DNA of 64,000 nucleotides from Lepidostoma basale. Its lineage: Eukaryota > Arthropoda > Insecta > Trichoptera > Lepidostomatidae. The notes under the pieces were generated by a model, which was given only the letters and a program-made list of their open reading frames with translations, searched no databases and was not told the DNA's origin. The DNA lies in assembly GCA_022606425.2 (NCBI GenBank), contig JAHDVF020001252.1, forward strand, positions 124,001-188,000. Direction: 5' to 3'. Below, in pieces: positions 51,011-60,109 of the stretch. The stretch's first letter is position 1. Each line of letters opens with the position of its first letter. The translations under genes were made by a program, and so were the position numbers.

Positions 51011-51239
51011 TTTATGTGTACAACAGGTCGTTTGAACCCTATTACTGTATACAATTTATTTTTTTAGCTATTATATTGATCGTCATATGTTATAGCATAT
51101 CTATCGCCATTTTATTGTCACGTGAATTCTACACCAGACCAAAGACAGTGTGACAATCACACTGCCATCGCAGCGAATTGAACCCGAGACCTTCGGTATG
51201 GAAGTCAGAGCTTTTTACCACTCTGCCACGAAGGTCGTA
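51011..51239 (-). mobile_element. tRNA-SINE nested in RTE
   Basis: Full head-to-tail copy: minus 'cgaccttcgtggcagagtgg' at 51,238 backwards, box B 'gggttcaattcgctg', body and T-rich end at 51,011. The RTE sequence 'ccgaaccatc' stops at its left edge. Confidence 0.8.
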
Positions 51240-51300
51240 TAAACAAAATAATGAAAGGATCGTAACGATCCTTTCATTATAACAATTTCATTCGCACAAA
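51240..51300. repeat. RTE snap-back palindrome
   Basis: 'aataatgaaaggatcgt' (51,248 on) is immediately followed by 'aacgatcctttcattat', then 'catttcattcgcac'. Two RTE fragments (MNKIMKGS region) face each other with one or two bases between. Confidence 0.65.
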
Positions 51301-51860
51301 TTTTACTGTTATCAGAATTATTCAATTGCGAATACTATCGTATTTCGGTAGATAATTTTCAAGTTCCATTGTATATTATAGAGAATATATAAATAATTTT
51401 ATCTTTCATGTTTCATTAAACCTACATAATGTTCACGCGAGATATTTTATATTGCCGAGATATCACAACATGTATCCGAGATTACCTGGGATTCTGTAAA
51501 GCGGGCAACATTAGTCAGTAGCTACATTAGAGCTTTATTTATTCCGTAGTGCCGCTGGATACACAACTGGGACAGCCATAAATATCGGTGGGGTCGTAAA
51601 CCAGTAAGTCAAACAACACAAAACAGAATAGAGATCGGAAATAACTTTATCAACAAACTTTTCTGCGGTCGCGGGGGGAATATGAACCGAATAATAATTA
51701 CTTTCATTATTCACTGCTGAAGCATTTAATTTGTAGTCATTCCGTATTCGAAATTACAAATTGTAAAAATCTAAACTTGTACAATAGATATGAGGCGTAT
51801 AGAAACCAAAACGCCAATGTCAGCATCATCAAATTGTTGGTAAACAATGAAAAATGTTTT
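51300..51860. other. Unassigned, possibly unique
   Basis: No repeat partner found. Moderately complex sequence 51,430-51,720 with stops in all frames. Could be conserved non-coding DNA; nothing in the sequence proves it. Confidence 0.3.
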
Positions 51861-51862
51861 CA

Positions 51863-52320
51863 AATCAAATCAAATCAGTTTATTTACTCAAAAGACATTA
51901 CAAACAGCATAAATGTTTAAGGCATCTGTTGAATACAGGTAAGATATTACACACAAACAACATAATACCAGAAACGTATTAGTGATGGTTCGACATTAGG
52001 AAGACAAGATACTTTCCAAAGTCAAGAGTATTTGTTCCCTGAACGTACTTTCACTACCATGAAAGACGTCGATCTCCGAGGAGACCGCGTTTAGCAGACT
52101 AATTGCTATTCCCACCGGTGTCACCAGAGGCAGATTGGTTCTGGCGGCCGGTAGGTAAAACAATCTGTGCTGTCGCTGTCGGAGATATCTATCGGGGACA
52201 AAAAGACCAAGATCCTCAGTTTTCGAAGTATCCCCTAATTAATCTGAAGATATGGGTTATTAGATGTCCATCTCTTCGAAGCTGTAGAGAATTGGTTCCG
52301 AGCTGTTTAAGGTTATACGA
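51863..52320 (-). pseudogene. LINE-G (Jockey/CR1-like) C-terminus
   Basis: Minus strand: LITHIFRLIRGYFEN, IVLPTGRQNQSASGD-frame (in correct frame LPAARTN-like), ALLNAVSSEIDVFHX, ESTFREQILLTLESILSS-like residues, then a 3' UTR ending in the TTGA-type tail at 51,863 ('caaatcaaatcagtt'). Matches 9,390-9,612 and 1,639-1,884. The 3' terminus is complete. Confidence 0.75.
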
Positions 52321-52420
52321 TGCAACAATTTTTAAATATTAAAACATAGCGTGCAGCTAATTTGAGTAAATTTTATTTATACCCATGGTTTATTTTCCAA
52401 TATATCTGCTATTTTATAAT

Positions 52421-52690
52421 TGACATTGTCGTTTTTGTTACAAATTTTCTGACACTGCCGGTTTTGTTTTGAATGCAGCATGACATTGCCATGTTTGTTA
52501 TCAACACCTTTTCATACGAACGATATTTGTATGGGACACCATCTTGAAAGATGCCATTTCTCGCATTCTGATTGGTTAATTTAGTAACTGCCGCTTTTGT
52601 TCTGAAATTTTGTTAACACTACCCGGTTTGTTTCAAATCTGATTTTAAAAAGTCAAAAATGTTTGTTTTAATGGCGGATTTGTTTCAAAC
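52421..52690. repeat. Decayed ~30-bp tandem repeat
   Basis: Phrases of the form tgacattgccnntttgtt start at 52,421, 52,450 and 52,481, and relatives at 52,583 and 52,613, with a later one near 52,672. Spacing is 29-31 bp within each group. Confidence 0.45.
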
Positions 52691-52800
52691 CAAATGTATA
52701 CTCAAATTTTGATAAATTTTCTCTATCAAACTGAATACTCAACTTCTCATATTATACGAGTATTATACGCCTCATATAAAATAATAAAACAATTTGTATT

Positions 52801-53042
52801 TAACCATGGTATGATTATTATAATTAATGCCAACTATAATAGTTTCTCTTGGACCCAAGCTTCATCATGGCAATATAAAAACTAATTACAACAGTTATTA
52901 ATTTTACAATATAATAACAGTTATTATAATGCCAATATAATAAAGTTATAACAGTTATTACAATATATTGCCATAATGATGCTTGGATCCAAGCGAAACT
53001 AGTTGGCAAAAATTATCATAATATAACGAACATACCTTGGTT
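52801..53042. mobile_element. Foldback MITE-like element, ~242 bp
   Basis: Left arm 'taaccatggtatgattatta', 'tgccaactataatagtttct', 'ttggacccaagcttcatcat'. Right arm is the reverse complement ('atgatgcttggatccaagcg', 'aaactagttggca', 'cataccttggtta'). Arms of about 75 bp at ~80% identity flank a centre with repeated aacagttatta. No ORF; superfamily unclear. Confidence 0.65.
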
Positions 53043-53151
53043 AATTACATATTATTTTATATCTAAAAGATTTAAATGTCTATCCACAAAGTGAGTGGTT
53101 AAGTTATAACTTTTGGTTATATTTTATATTGTATATATATATCTATATTGA

Positions 53152-53388
53152 CGACCTTCGTGGCAGAGTGGTTACAAGCTCTGACTTCCATGCCGAAGGT
53201 CCTGGGTTCGATTCCCGGCGATGACAGTGTGATTGTCACACTATCTTTGGTCTGGTGTAGAATTCACGTGACTATAAAATGGCGATAGATTGGCTACCTA
53301 TCACATGTCACGAGAATCAATATAATAGCTAAAAAATAAAAATTGTATACAGTAATTGGGTCCAAACGACCTGTTGTGTAAATAAAAA
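53152..53388 (+). mobile_element. tRNA-SINE, best full-length sense copy
   Basis: Box A 'tggcagagtggt' (53,161-53,172), box B 'ggttcgattcc' (53,205-53,215), body 'tctggtgtagaattcacgtg' then 'aaaatggcgatagattggct', tail 'tgtatacagtaattgggtcc' and 'gacctgttgtgtaaataaa'. About 237 bp. Use as reference for the other copies. No A-rich tail; a retrotransposition partner is not evident. Confidence 0.85.
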
Positions 53389-53389
53389 A

Positions 53390-54125
53390 ATATACATATC
53401 TGAAAAAATGTTTTGTTATTTATATCGATTACAAAATGATCATTAAAAATTATGTATTTTAATAATATTCAGATGTAATTGAAGATTACATGAAAATTTC
53501 ATATGTAAAAATTGATTTGTAAAGCTGAGTGTGAATTTATTTTCAATCATAAAGAAAAAACATTTTGTGCCATGTATGCAAGTTGACTTTAAAAATATCG
53601 AGTTAGCATTTAGAATCTCGTTCGATAAACCTCGGCGCAAAAGGGTAACTTTGATCAAGGGATCAAACCAAAATCCCTTTTGTGGCATAAGAACCGTTTG
53701 ACAATGGATCCACAAAGAACAGAGCAAATTGCCAATTTTGTGTGTGGTGAATCGTAAAGATCCTCACTTTTTTAAAATTGGAATACCATAAATGGAACGA
53801 CGGAGTGGCTTCCCGCCATAAACAAAATCCGTTTTACAGGATTCTATTCCGATGGGAATGGAGCTACCGCGTCTGTAGGGCCTTTATTGGCTTGCAAATA
53901 TCTCTATTTTAAGTTGATATGTTGGTACTCGTATATTGCAATAGGGTTGCAAAAATGTCTTTTCAGCAATTTCGGTTTTGTTATAGTTATAATTTTTTTG
54001 TTTAGTTTTGATATGTAATACAACTTTTGTTTAGTTTTGATGTATTATAATTTTTTTTTTGTTTTGATGTACTGGCATTTTCACTGATTAAAAATAATTT
54101 TAACTCTTATTTAAAAAAAAACATA
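53390..54125. other. No gene seen
   Basis: 53,560-53,890 is more complex, without repeats, and has a minus frame open for 94 codons (53,443-53,727) that I cannot assign. Near 53,990-54,070 there are three imperfect copies of 'tagttttgatgta'. Confidence 0.3.
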
Positions 54126-54127
54126 TT

Positions 54128-54420
54128 TTATAAAATGTATGATAGAATATCTGTATATGATAGAGTGTCGAATGAAAATATAATAAATGAATGCGGTGCG
54201 AATGATGGTGTTATGAACACAGTAATGAAAGGATAATTAAGATGATTTGAACATATAGAAAGAATGAATGAAAAAAGAATGGTAAAAAAATATATGTGAA
54301 CGATGTAATTGACCCCAGAAATAGAGGAAAACCGAGGAAAATGTAGCACGATCAAATAAATTAAATATTGAATATCGGCCATGTGAGGAGTCAGAGAAAT
54401 CGACGTGCGTCATGACACAC
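54128..54420 (+). pseudogene. RTE-like LINE fragment
   Basis: Sense: YDRVSNENIINECGANDGVM, MKG*LR*FEHIERMNEKRMV, EENRGKCSTIKX-like and NIGHVRSQRNRRAS-like blocks. Lacks the 3' end. Frequent stops. Confidence 0.7.
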
Positions 54421-54554
54421 ACTTAGAAAACACTAATCAGTCTATTATTTTTCTAGGATAAAAATAAAATGTATTATACTTTGTTGCCATACAAAAATAA
54501 AAATAATAACTTCACAATGTTCAACTACTAATGTTTATTTTTTATTACTTACAG

Positions 54555-54635
54555 ATTTCGATACTGCTCGGGCCTCTATCAAGTAAGGAACTCGGATTAT
54601 TATTGAGTAAGTCTGGAAAACTATTTATGTTTTAA
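54555..54635 (+). other. Candidate small exon
   Basis: 'tttttattacttacag' ending at 54,554 is a strong acceptor-type tract. The following frame runs 26 codons (ISILLGPLSSKELGLLLSKS, then GKLFMF) to TAA at 54,633-54,635, with an internal donor-like GTAAGG at 54,583. It is in phase with an exon ending after ATG. No family recognised; most likely coincidence. Confidence 0.2.
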
Positions 54636-54749
54636 AATAATACTAGATGTAAAGAATACTGCAGATCTTATAGGTTTTATATCTTCAGATATTTAACACA
54701 TAAAAAAGAGTGCTAAAAATATATATAATGAATATGATAAGAAGCCAAT

Positions 54750-54905
54750 ACTTGGTGGTTTGACAGATTAAAAAATTTATAAAACGCTTTTTTAAAACAC
54801 TTTGTAAAAACCACTTTATTTTGAGTAAGGAGCGCCAACCGGTTTGACTCTGTAACGAGCTTCATCAGGGCTATACACAAACTGTGTATAGCCAGTGGGT
54901 GTGTT
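54750..54905 (-). repeat. HHR-D element
   Basis: Minus strand: GCC, CTGATGA (54,868-54,862), A, GCTC/GAGT around GTTACA, CAAAC in place of GAAAC, CG, GTT, GGC. One core base (G12) is lost; stem I gcc/ggc is intact. Flank 'acttggtggtttgaca' at 54,752. A mirrored 'gtttgtgtatagc/gctatacacaaac' hairpin caps the arm at 54,870-54,893. Confidence 0.7.
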
Positions 54906-54909
54906 ATTT

Positions 54910-55710
54910 TTTTTTTTATATTTATAAGGTTTGTTTTATCTTATCACGTTTTCCTCAATGCTGATGATGAGGGCTATTTGGAAGCTTCAGATTATTAATC
55001 TCTTTGATGTTATTTTTCCAATCGATTTCTGTAAAAAAATCTAACTTCCATTCGATCAATTTGTTGAAAGTAAACTGTACACTCATACACCCTAATCTAT
55101 ACAAAGTTTACTAAAATGATTTTTTTTTAGAATCCAGAAAGACATTTATTATTTATAGATTTTCACCAATTCTTTCAAAGATTGGTAATACAAATGTTTA
55201 CTTGCAAAAGTTATTACTAAAAAAATCTAATTAAGCTAAAAATATAATTTTTTAAATAAATGTGAAAATTCCGAAAAATCTGCGGCAACCCTGATCACTC
55301 GCGGTATCAAACGTCTCAAAGTAAGACCCTAACAAGCTCTGAAAGTGTTAACCTTTTCCATCGCCAGGAGCGGTTAAAGCTCTTGGTGGAAACCACCTCC
55401 ACGAGCCGCCAACGCCGCGGGCATTTACCAAACTATTGAACTGGCAGGGCCCGGCGCAAGGGAATAGGGAATAAGAGGCCCCTTGTAATAGAAACGAAAG
55501 GTCATATCGATACACGTAAAATCGTGATTGGATCCCGGGAGTGCGTTTGAAACTAACTTTTAGTTCCACTGGAAACTCGACGTGCTCCAATTCGATTTAT
55601 TTTAAACTATAAATAATAATATAATATGTTGGTTCTCATGGAAGTAATTTTGAAAACTATGGTGAATAATTGCAATTTAAAATTATTTAAATAATTTCGT
55701 ATTTTTATAA
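54910..55710. other. Unassigned, includes a GC-rich island
   Basis: 55,290-55,590 is markedly more GC-rich than its surroundings and has no repeat partner. A minus frame is open for 80 codons (55,590-55,348). No domain seen. Could be a unique exon, a CpG-type element or part of an unrecognised transposon. Confidence 0.3.
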
Positions 55711-55711
55711 C

Positions 55712-56282
55712 TAACTTACTAACTAACCATCACGCCGTTTCCCTCAAGGGGTAGGCAGAAAGAATGGACTGCCACACTTTTCTTTCCTGACATATTTCTC
55801 ACGCTTCCTCAACATTCATACATCGTGTCATGCACGCGCGTCGATTTCTCTGACTCCTCACATGGCCGACATTCAATATTTGATTTATTTGATCGTGCCA
55901 CGTTTTCCTCGGTCTTCCTCTATTTCTGGTTCCATTTACATCCTTAACTTTTTAATTTAATTTTTTGTCATTCATTCTTTCCATTTGTCCAAACCGTCTT
56001 AATGATTCTTTCATTATTTTGTTCATAGCACCATCATTCGCACCGCATCACTTCTTATATTTTCATTCGATTTATTCTACTTTCATCCTTCTTTTGCCAG
56101 TTCCATGATTCGCTTCCATACATAAGGGTCGGTAGAAGAACACCATTGTGCACTGTCATTCTAGCTTTTTTGGATAGGTTTTTGTTTGCGATGACAACTT
56201 TAAGTGCACCATTCACTTTGTTGCCTGCCCCAACCCTTCTTTCAATATCCCTCTCCACTCGCCCATCTCTTGTAAACATAAC
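55712..56282 (-). pseudogene. RTE-like LINE, longer copy
   Basis: (TTAC/TAAC)n, 'catcacgccgtttccctcaa'. Minus strand: RGRPRKTWHDQINQIL, NEXXRSDAVRMMVL-like with frameshift, and upstream FTRDGRVERDIERRVGAGNK, VNGALKVVIANKNLSKKARM and NGVLLPTLMYGSESWNWQKK. This defines the ORF section just upstream of the usual truncation point. Confidence 0.8.
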
Positions 56283-56286
56283 TATT

Positions 56287-56480
56287 GTGTATGAAAACAT
56301 GTGCTTTCTAGAAGCTTAGCTTCTTATTTTATTTTATGGAAATCGAGTGTCTCTCCGTAAATACCATGAAAAACATGGCATTCCTATAAATTAAATTAAA
56401 ACTTCTAGAAAACAGACGTTTTCATTCGTATAAATTTGTATGAAGTTCTCCATCAATATTCAAGAAACAAAAAAATGATA
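56287..56480. repeat. HHR-C palindrome, decayed centre
   Basis: 'gtatgaaaacatgtgctttctagaag', 'tatggaaatcgagtgtct', then 'acatggcattcctataaatt', 'cttctagaaaacagacgttttcattcgtat' and the tail 'tattcaagaaacaaa'. Ribozyme boxes unrecognisable. Confidence 0.65.
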
Positions 56481-56667
56481 TTTTTATTTTTCTAGAAAAC
56501 ATTTAGTAACACCCAAAATATTCATTTAGATTTAAACGTTCGTTTTATAGTAGTGTGTCACACATTTATTTCATTGGAGTTTTACCATGTGTTTAATTTT
56601 CCTAGGACATTATCAATTTATCAATCCATTGTTAGTATTTTGCAGTTGTTACGGGCACATTGATTAT

Positions 56668-57005
56668 TAATACGAATGAAAACGTCTGTTTTCTAGAAGT
56701 TTTATTCATCATTATCGGCTGTCCGTCGTGTCCGAGGAAGACTGTCTTTCATGGTTGTGGATCCCATGTGGCTGAAGAGCCCAATTCTGGACCCACACAC
56801 TCTGGGGCATCTAGGGCAGGGGATGGCGTTGGCAATAGAGACGTCACCCTCTCCCGATGGTCTCTCTTTTCTTCTCCTCCTTCTCTCTGCGGCGTCGTCT
56901 TTGGGCTGTGCTATAAAGTCCTGCGTGCCTTTGGGTGCTGTTATTCTCCACCTAAGCCTATCTCCTGCAGTTTATATTATATTTTAAGTCTTTATATTAT
57001 TTCGA
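56668..57005 (-). pseudogene. LINE C-terminal zinc finger inside HHR-C
   Basis: 56,668-56,705 is an HHR-C left arm. From about 56,965 back to 56,706 the minus strand reads RRRRKERPSGEGDVSIANAI, PCPRCPRVCGSRIGLFSH, MGSTTMKDSLPRTRRTADND. The CxxC(8-11)H-type finger with SRIGLxSH is a known C-terminal feature of some non-LTR ORFs. HHR-C-like sequence resumes near 56,975. Confidence 0.65.
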
Positions 57006-57024
57006 TATATAGATTTTCATGAAA

Positions 57025-57452
57025 TAGGTCCAGTAGAAATGAAATCTCTTGGACGAATGTGTGGATACTCTGTGTATGATAGAGTGTCGAATGAAAATAT
57101 AAAAAAGTGAGTTTGGTGCGAATGATGGTGTTATGAACAAAATAATGAATGGATCCTTAAGATGGTTTAGACACGTGGAAATAATGAATGAAGAAAGAAT
57201 GGTAAAAAATATATATGTTAATGATGTTAATGGAACTAGATAAAGAGAAAGACCGAGGAAAACGTGGCATGAACAAATAAATCAAATATTGAATGTCGGC
57301 CACGTGACGAGTCAGAGAAATCGACGCGCGTGCATGACACGATGTATGAATATTGAGGAAGCGAGAGAAATATGTCAGAAAAGAAAAGTGTGGCAGTTCA
57401 TTCTTTCTGCCTATCCCTTCGGAGAGACGGCGTAATGGTTAGTTCGTTAGTT
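57025..57452 (+). pseudogene. RTE-like LINE 3' end
   Basis: Sense: VEMKSLGRMCGYSVYDRVSN, MNKIMNGSLRWFRHVEIMNE, ERPRKTWHEQINQILNVGHV, RRACMTRCMNIEEAREICQK, 'tgcctatcccttcggagaga', (TTAG)n. One stop in the ENIKK region. Confidence 0.8.
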
Positions 57453-57484
57453 TATATTATTTATTTATATTTTATTTTAATTGA

Positions 57485-57665
57485 AAGTGTTATTTTATTT
57501 TATGGAAAGACATATTTCTCCTTGATAATGCATTATCAAACATCTAATAATGCTTTAACATGGTGAAACATGTCATTCCCATAAAACATTATAAAACTTG
57601 TTTGAACAGTATTTTTCATTATTAATACGGAGTTTTACATCATTGTTCAAGAGACCATAAATGAC
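57485..57665. repeat. HHR-C palindrome
   Basis: Left: 'tatggaaagacatatttctccttgataatgcattatcaaaca' (box TTGATAA on the minus strand). Right: 'taatgctttaacatggtgaaacatgtcattccc', and the tail 'taatacggagttttacatca', 'ttcaagagacc'. Confidence 0.65.
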
Positions 57666-57741
57666 GTACTGATCAATATTGAAAGAAAAATATGTATCAT
57701 AACTATTAATATGTAATAATTATTAAAATGTACTGCTTTTT

Positions 57742-58090
57742 TTAAAATACATATTTTATTTGATCTACTATTTCTCGGCACTACATCCCGGTGTGGCACT
57801 TGGCCTCCTCCACAACAGTCTTCCACTGGCTTCTGTCCCTGGTCATCTCTCTCTCTATTCACCATCTTTCTATTTTCAGTCACCTTCCACGCAGTCTGCC
57901 TGTATTTTTCTCGGTCTCTTTTCGCCCAGCACCCATCTAGATATAATTTTCGTGTTCCACCCTCTGGCATTCTTTCTACATGGCCAGCCCACCATATTTG
58001 ATCTACAGAACATTTTTTTGTATCGATAATTCGATCTTTAATTGATCTTTTGGACCTCTTGAAATTTCCTCTTTTCTCTCCTACCATCCA
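57742..58090 (-). pseudogene. LINE C-terminal fragment
   Basis: Minus frame open for about 120 codons: KRSKRSIKDRIIDTKKCSVD, QIWWAGHVERMPEGGTRKLY, LDGCWAKRDREKYRQTAWKV and RERDDQGQKPVEDCCGGGQV. The IxWWxGHVxRM...RDRxxWxxxV arrangement is that of an RTE-type ORF end, distinct from the other LINEs here. Confidence 0.7.
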
Positions 58091-58425
58091 ATCATAAGAG
58101 GCGCGAATGGATCACATTGTATCGCCTCTCGAGAGCTCTCCGCTTAATTAATTCTCCGTCTACTAATTAAGCGGAACAAAGCGACGTTGGTTCATTATAT
58201 TCTGAAAGGGCCCGTCAACTGTTACACTCTGCTCAAAAGAACGGTTCGGCCCTTTTGATGAACGTTTTATTACATCACTTAACGCTCCTACCCGCCATAA
58301 TTTTTACTAATTTTCTTGAACATTCTAATGTTCTTTTTTAAGATATGAAAAAGTTCACGAAATAGGAACAACGTTTTTGAGTCAAACCTGTATTTTTATT
58401 TTTTTTAACATAGAAAAAATAAACT
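58090..58425. promoter_or_regulatory. Unique region with paired homeodomain sites
   Basis: ccgcttaatta (58,140-58,150) and taattaagcgg (58,164-58,174) form a perfect 11-bp inverted repeat, each with a TAATTA homeodomain core. The spacer is 13 bp. The surrounding ~250 bp matches no repeat in the window. A palindromic pair suits a dimeric paired-class or similar factor, but this is motif-only evidence. Confidence 0.4.
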
Positions 58426-58429
58426 CTAA

Positions 58430-58700
58430 GTCTTATTATTCCTTGTTGTAGACCTATGTGGTCTGTTCTCCAGAGTGTTGTTCCTCCTGTGAGGTAGATT
58501 ACCAATTGTCCTTCCATCTTTTAGGAGGTCTTCCACGAGAACGATTCCCATGAGGCTGATTATGCAATGCAATATATGGGAGTCTGGTGGTGTCCATTCT
58601 TTGAACATGATCGTACCAGTCCCTTTTTCGCTATCTGCTCCATCTTATAATCCTCAACTTCACATATCTCTCTTATTCTGGTGTTTCTCACGCGATCTTT
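58430..58700 (-). pseudogene. LINE-C C-terminus
   Basis: Minus strand: RDRVRNTRIREICEVEDYKM, GHVQRMDTTRLPYIALX-like (frameshifted), and GRTIGNLPHRRNNTLENRPH region in alternate frame (LTGGTTLWRTDHIGLQ). Matches 3,790-3,930. Confidence 0.6.
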
Positions 58701-58864
58701 CGGTATCTTTAAGTGCTTGTTCATTTATAAATACAGAAGGAAGAACATTTCTGAATAAATTTATTATTATTTTACAGAAATGCATGAATGGTGACGTCAC
58801 CATATATTCCAGATTTTTTCGAAAAAATATATAAATTATAATATTTTGTTTTGTTTACTTGTTT

Positions 58865-59085
58865 ACTTACTTAGACAGCCGTTGTTATCCACTGCTGGAC
58901 ATAGGCCTCCCCGACACTTCTCCACGTATTGTGCCTTGTGCCTTTTGCCTTTTGCATCCAATCGCCAGCAATTCTTCTAAAGTCATCGGACCATCGTGTA
59001 GACCATCGTGTCTCCCTCTGTTTCTTTGTCTTGGGAAAACGATGAGCCAGTCTCTAACAACGAAAACCAATTTGTCCGTCTGACC
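58865..59085 (-). pseudogene. LINE-D-related C-terminus
   Basis: Minus strand: FPRQRNRGRHDGLHDG, MTLEELLAIGCKRQKA, GTIRGEVSGRPMSSSG with frame shifts. Corresponds to KDKRNRGRPPTRWSYG, AGDWMQKAQDRDTWR of 19,611-20,006. Sequence 59,090-59,340 beyond it is unassigned. Confidence 0.6.
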
Positions 59086-59364
59086 CTACTAACATATGCG
59101 CCAACGTGCGGTTCTGCTCAATACGATCTCTATATATTGAACGAACCACCAATGCCCCCTTGTCTAATAAGTTTAGCGTGTTGTAATAATGCGATGAAGG
59201 AGGAAGCATTACGGGTTTATCAATATGGTTTGCATTGGCACATATTTTATGTAAATAAACCCATTAAAAATATATTAAATTTTCATATGAAGCACTCACT
59301 TTATGGTTTGAAATTTAATATATATATTATAAAATAATATAGATCTAAAATAATAAAATAACTA

Positions 59365-59607
59365 AATAGTCCATTGTTTTGGCCGAAACACATTATTTAA
59401 CATTTTATAACTGTTAATGCAAAAACTTTGTTTTATATCACAATTGTATTTATTTTAAGACAGCTGTTTCATCAACCAATGTTGACATTATCAGGTGTTA
59501 CAAAAATATATATCAACCAATGATGTCAACATTGGTTGATGAAACAGCTGTTGTAAAATAAACACAATTCTGATATAAAACAAAGTTTTGCATTAACAGT
59601 TATAAAA
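59365..59607. repeat. HHR-B palindrome
   Basis: Left terminus 'aatagtccattgttttggcc'. Minus arm: CTGATAA (G8 to A), T, GTCAAC with GTTGAT (compensated stem II), GAAAC, AGCT, GTC. Plus arm: 'catgatgtcaac'-type box, GAAAC, AGCT, GTT. The stem II change relative to other copies keeps pairing. Right terminus at 'acagttataaaat', directly abutted by an RTE 3' end. Confidence 0.7.
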
Positions 59608-59850
59608 TAACTAACTAACTAACTAACTAACCATCACACCGTCTCCTCGAAGGGGTAGGCAGAAATAATGGACTGCAACACTTTTCTTTCCTGACATATT
59701 TCTCTCGATTCCTCAACATTCATACATCGTGTCATGCACGCCCGTCGATTTCTCTGACTCCTCACATGGCCGACATTCAATATTTGATTTATTTGATCGT
59801 GCCACGTTTTCCTCGGTCTTCCTCTATTTCTGGTTCCATCTTTACCTACG
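59608..59850 (-). pseudogene. RTE-like LINE 3' end
   Basis: (TAAC)n, 'catcacaccgtctcctcgaa', complements of ARCMTRCMNVEESREIC, HVRSQRNRRACM and RGRPRKTWHDQINQILN. Truncated at 'ggttccatctt'. Confidence 0.8.
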
Positions 59851-59854
59851 CTTC

Positions 59855-60108
59855 CGAGGAAACTGGTGGTGGTTTTTTTCTTGTTGTCAAAAAAATTCTT
59901 CTTAACCTACAATTAAATTCCACAATTTTAACCCTTATAAAAAAATTATCTGAATACGTTTTTGTTTCTTAAACAATGATATTAAGCTCCATAGTTAATT
60001 ATTGATACCAGTCTGTTATAGAAGTTTTATTATAATTTATTTCCAAGTCATTATCAAATGAGACATGACAGATTTGTATTAATCATCTCAATAACATATA
60101 TTATTTTA
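59855..60108. other. No gene seen, HHR-C scraps
   Basis: 'gtttcttaaacaatgatatt' (59,966) and 'cattatcaaatgagacatg' (60,051) are degraded HHR-C phrases. Nothing coding. Confidence 0.4.
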
Positions 60109-60109
60109 A

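Noticed and set aside
53152..53223. Possible functional tRNA gene
   Set aside because: Box A and B are present but the same head recurs in about ten dispersed copies with a common body, so it is a SINE head.
54555..54635. Exon 2 of a gene starting at 28,029
   Set aside because: 26-kb intron and 27-residue product are implausible; kept only as a low-interest test.
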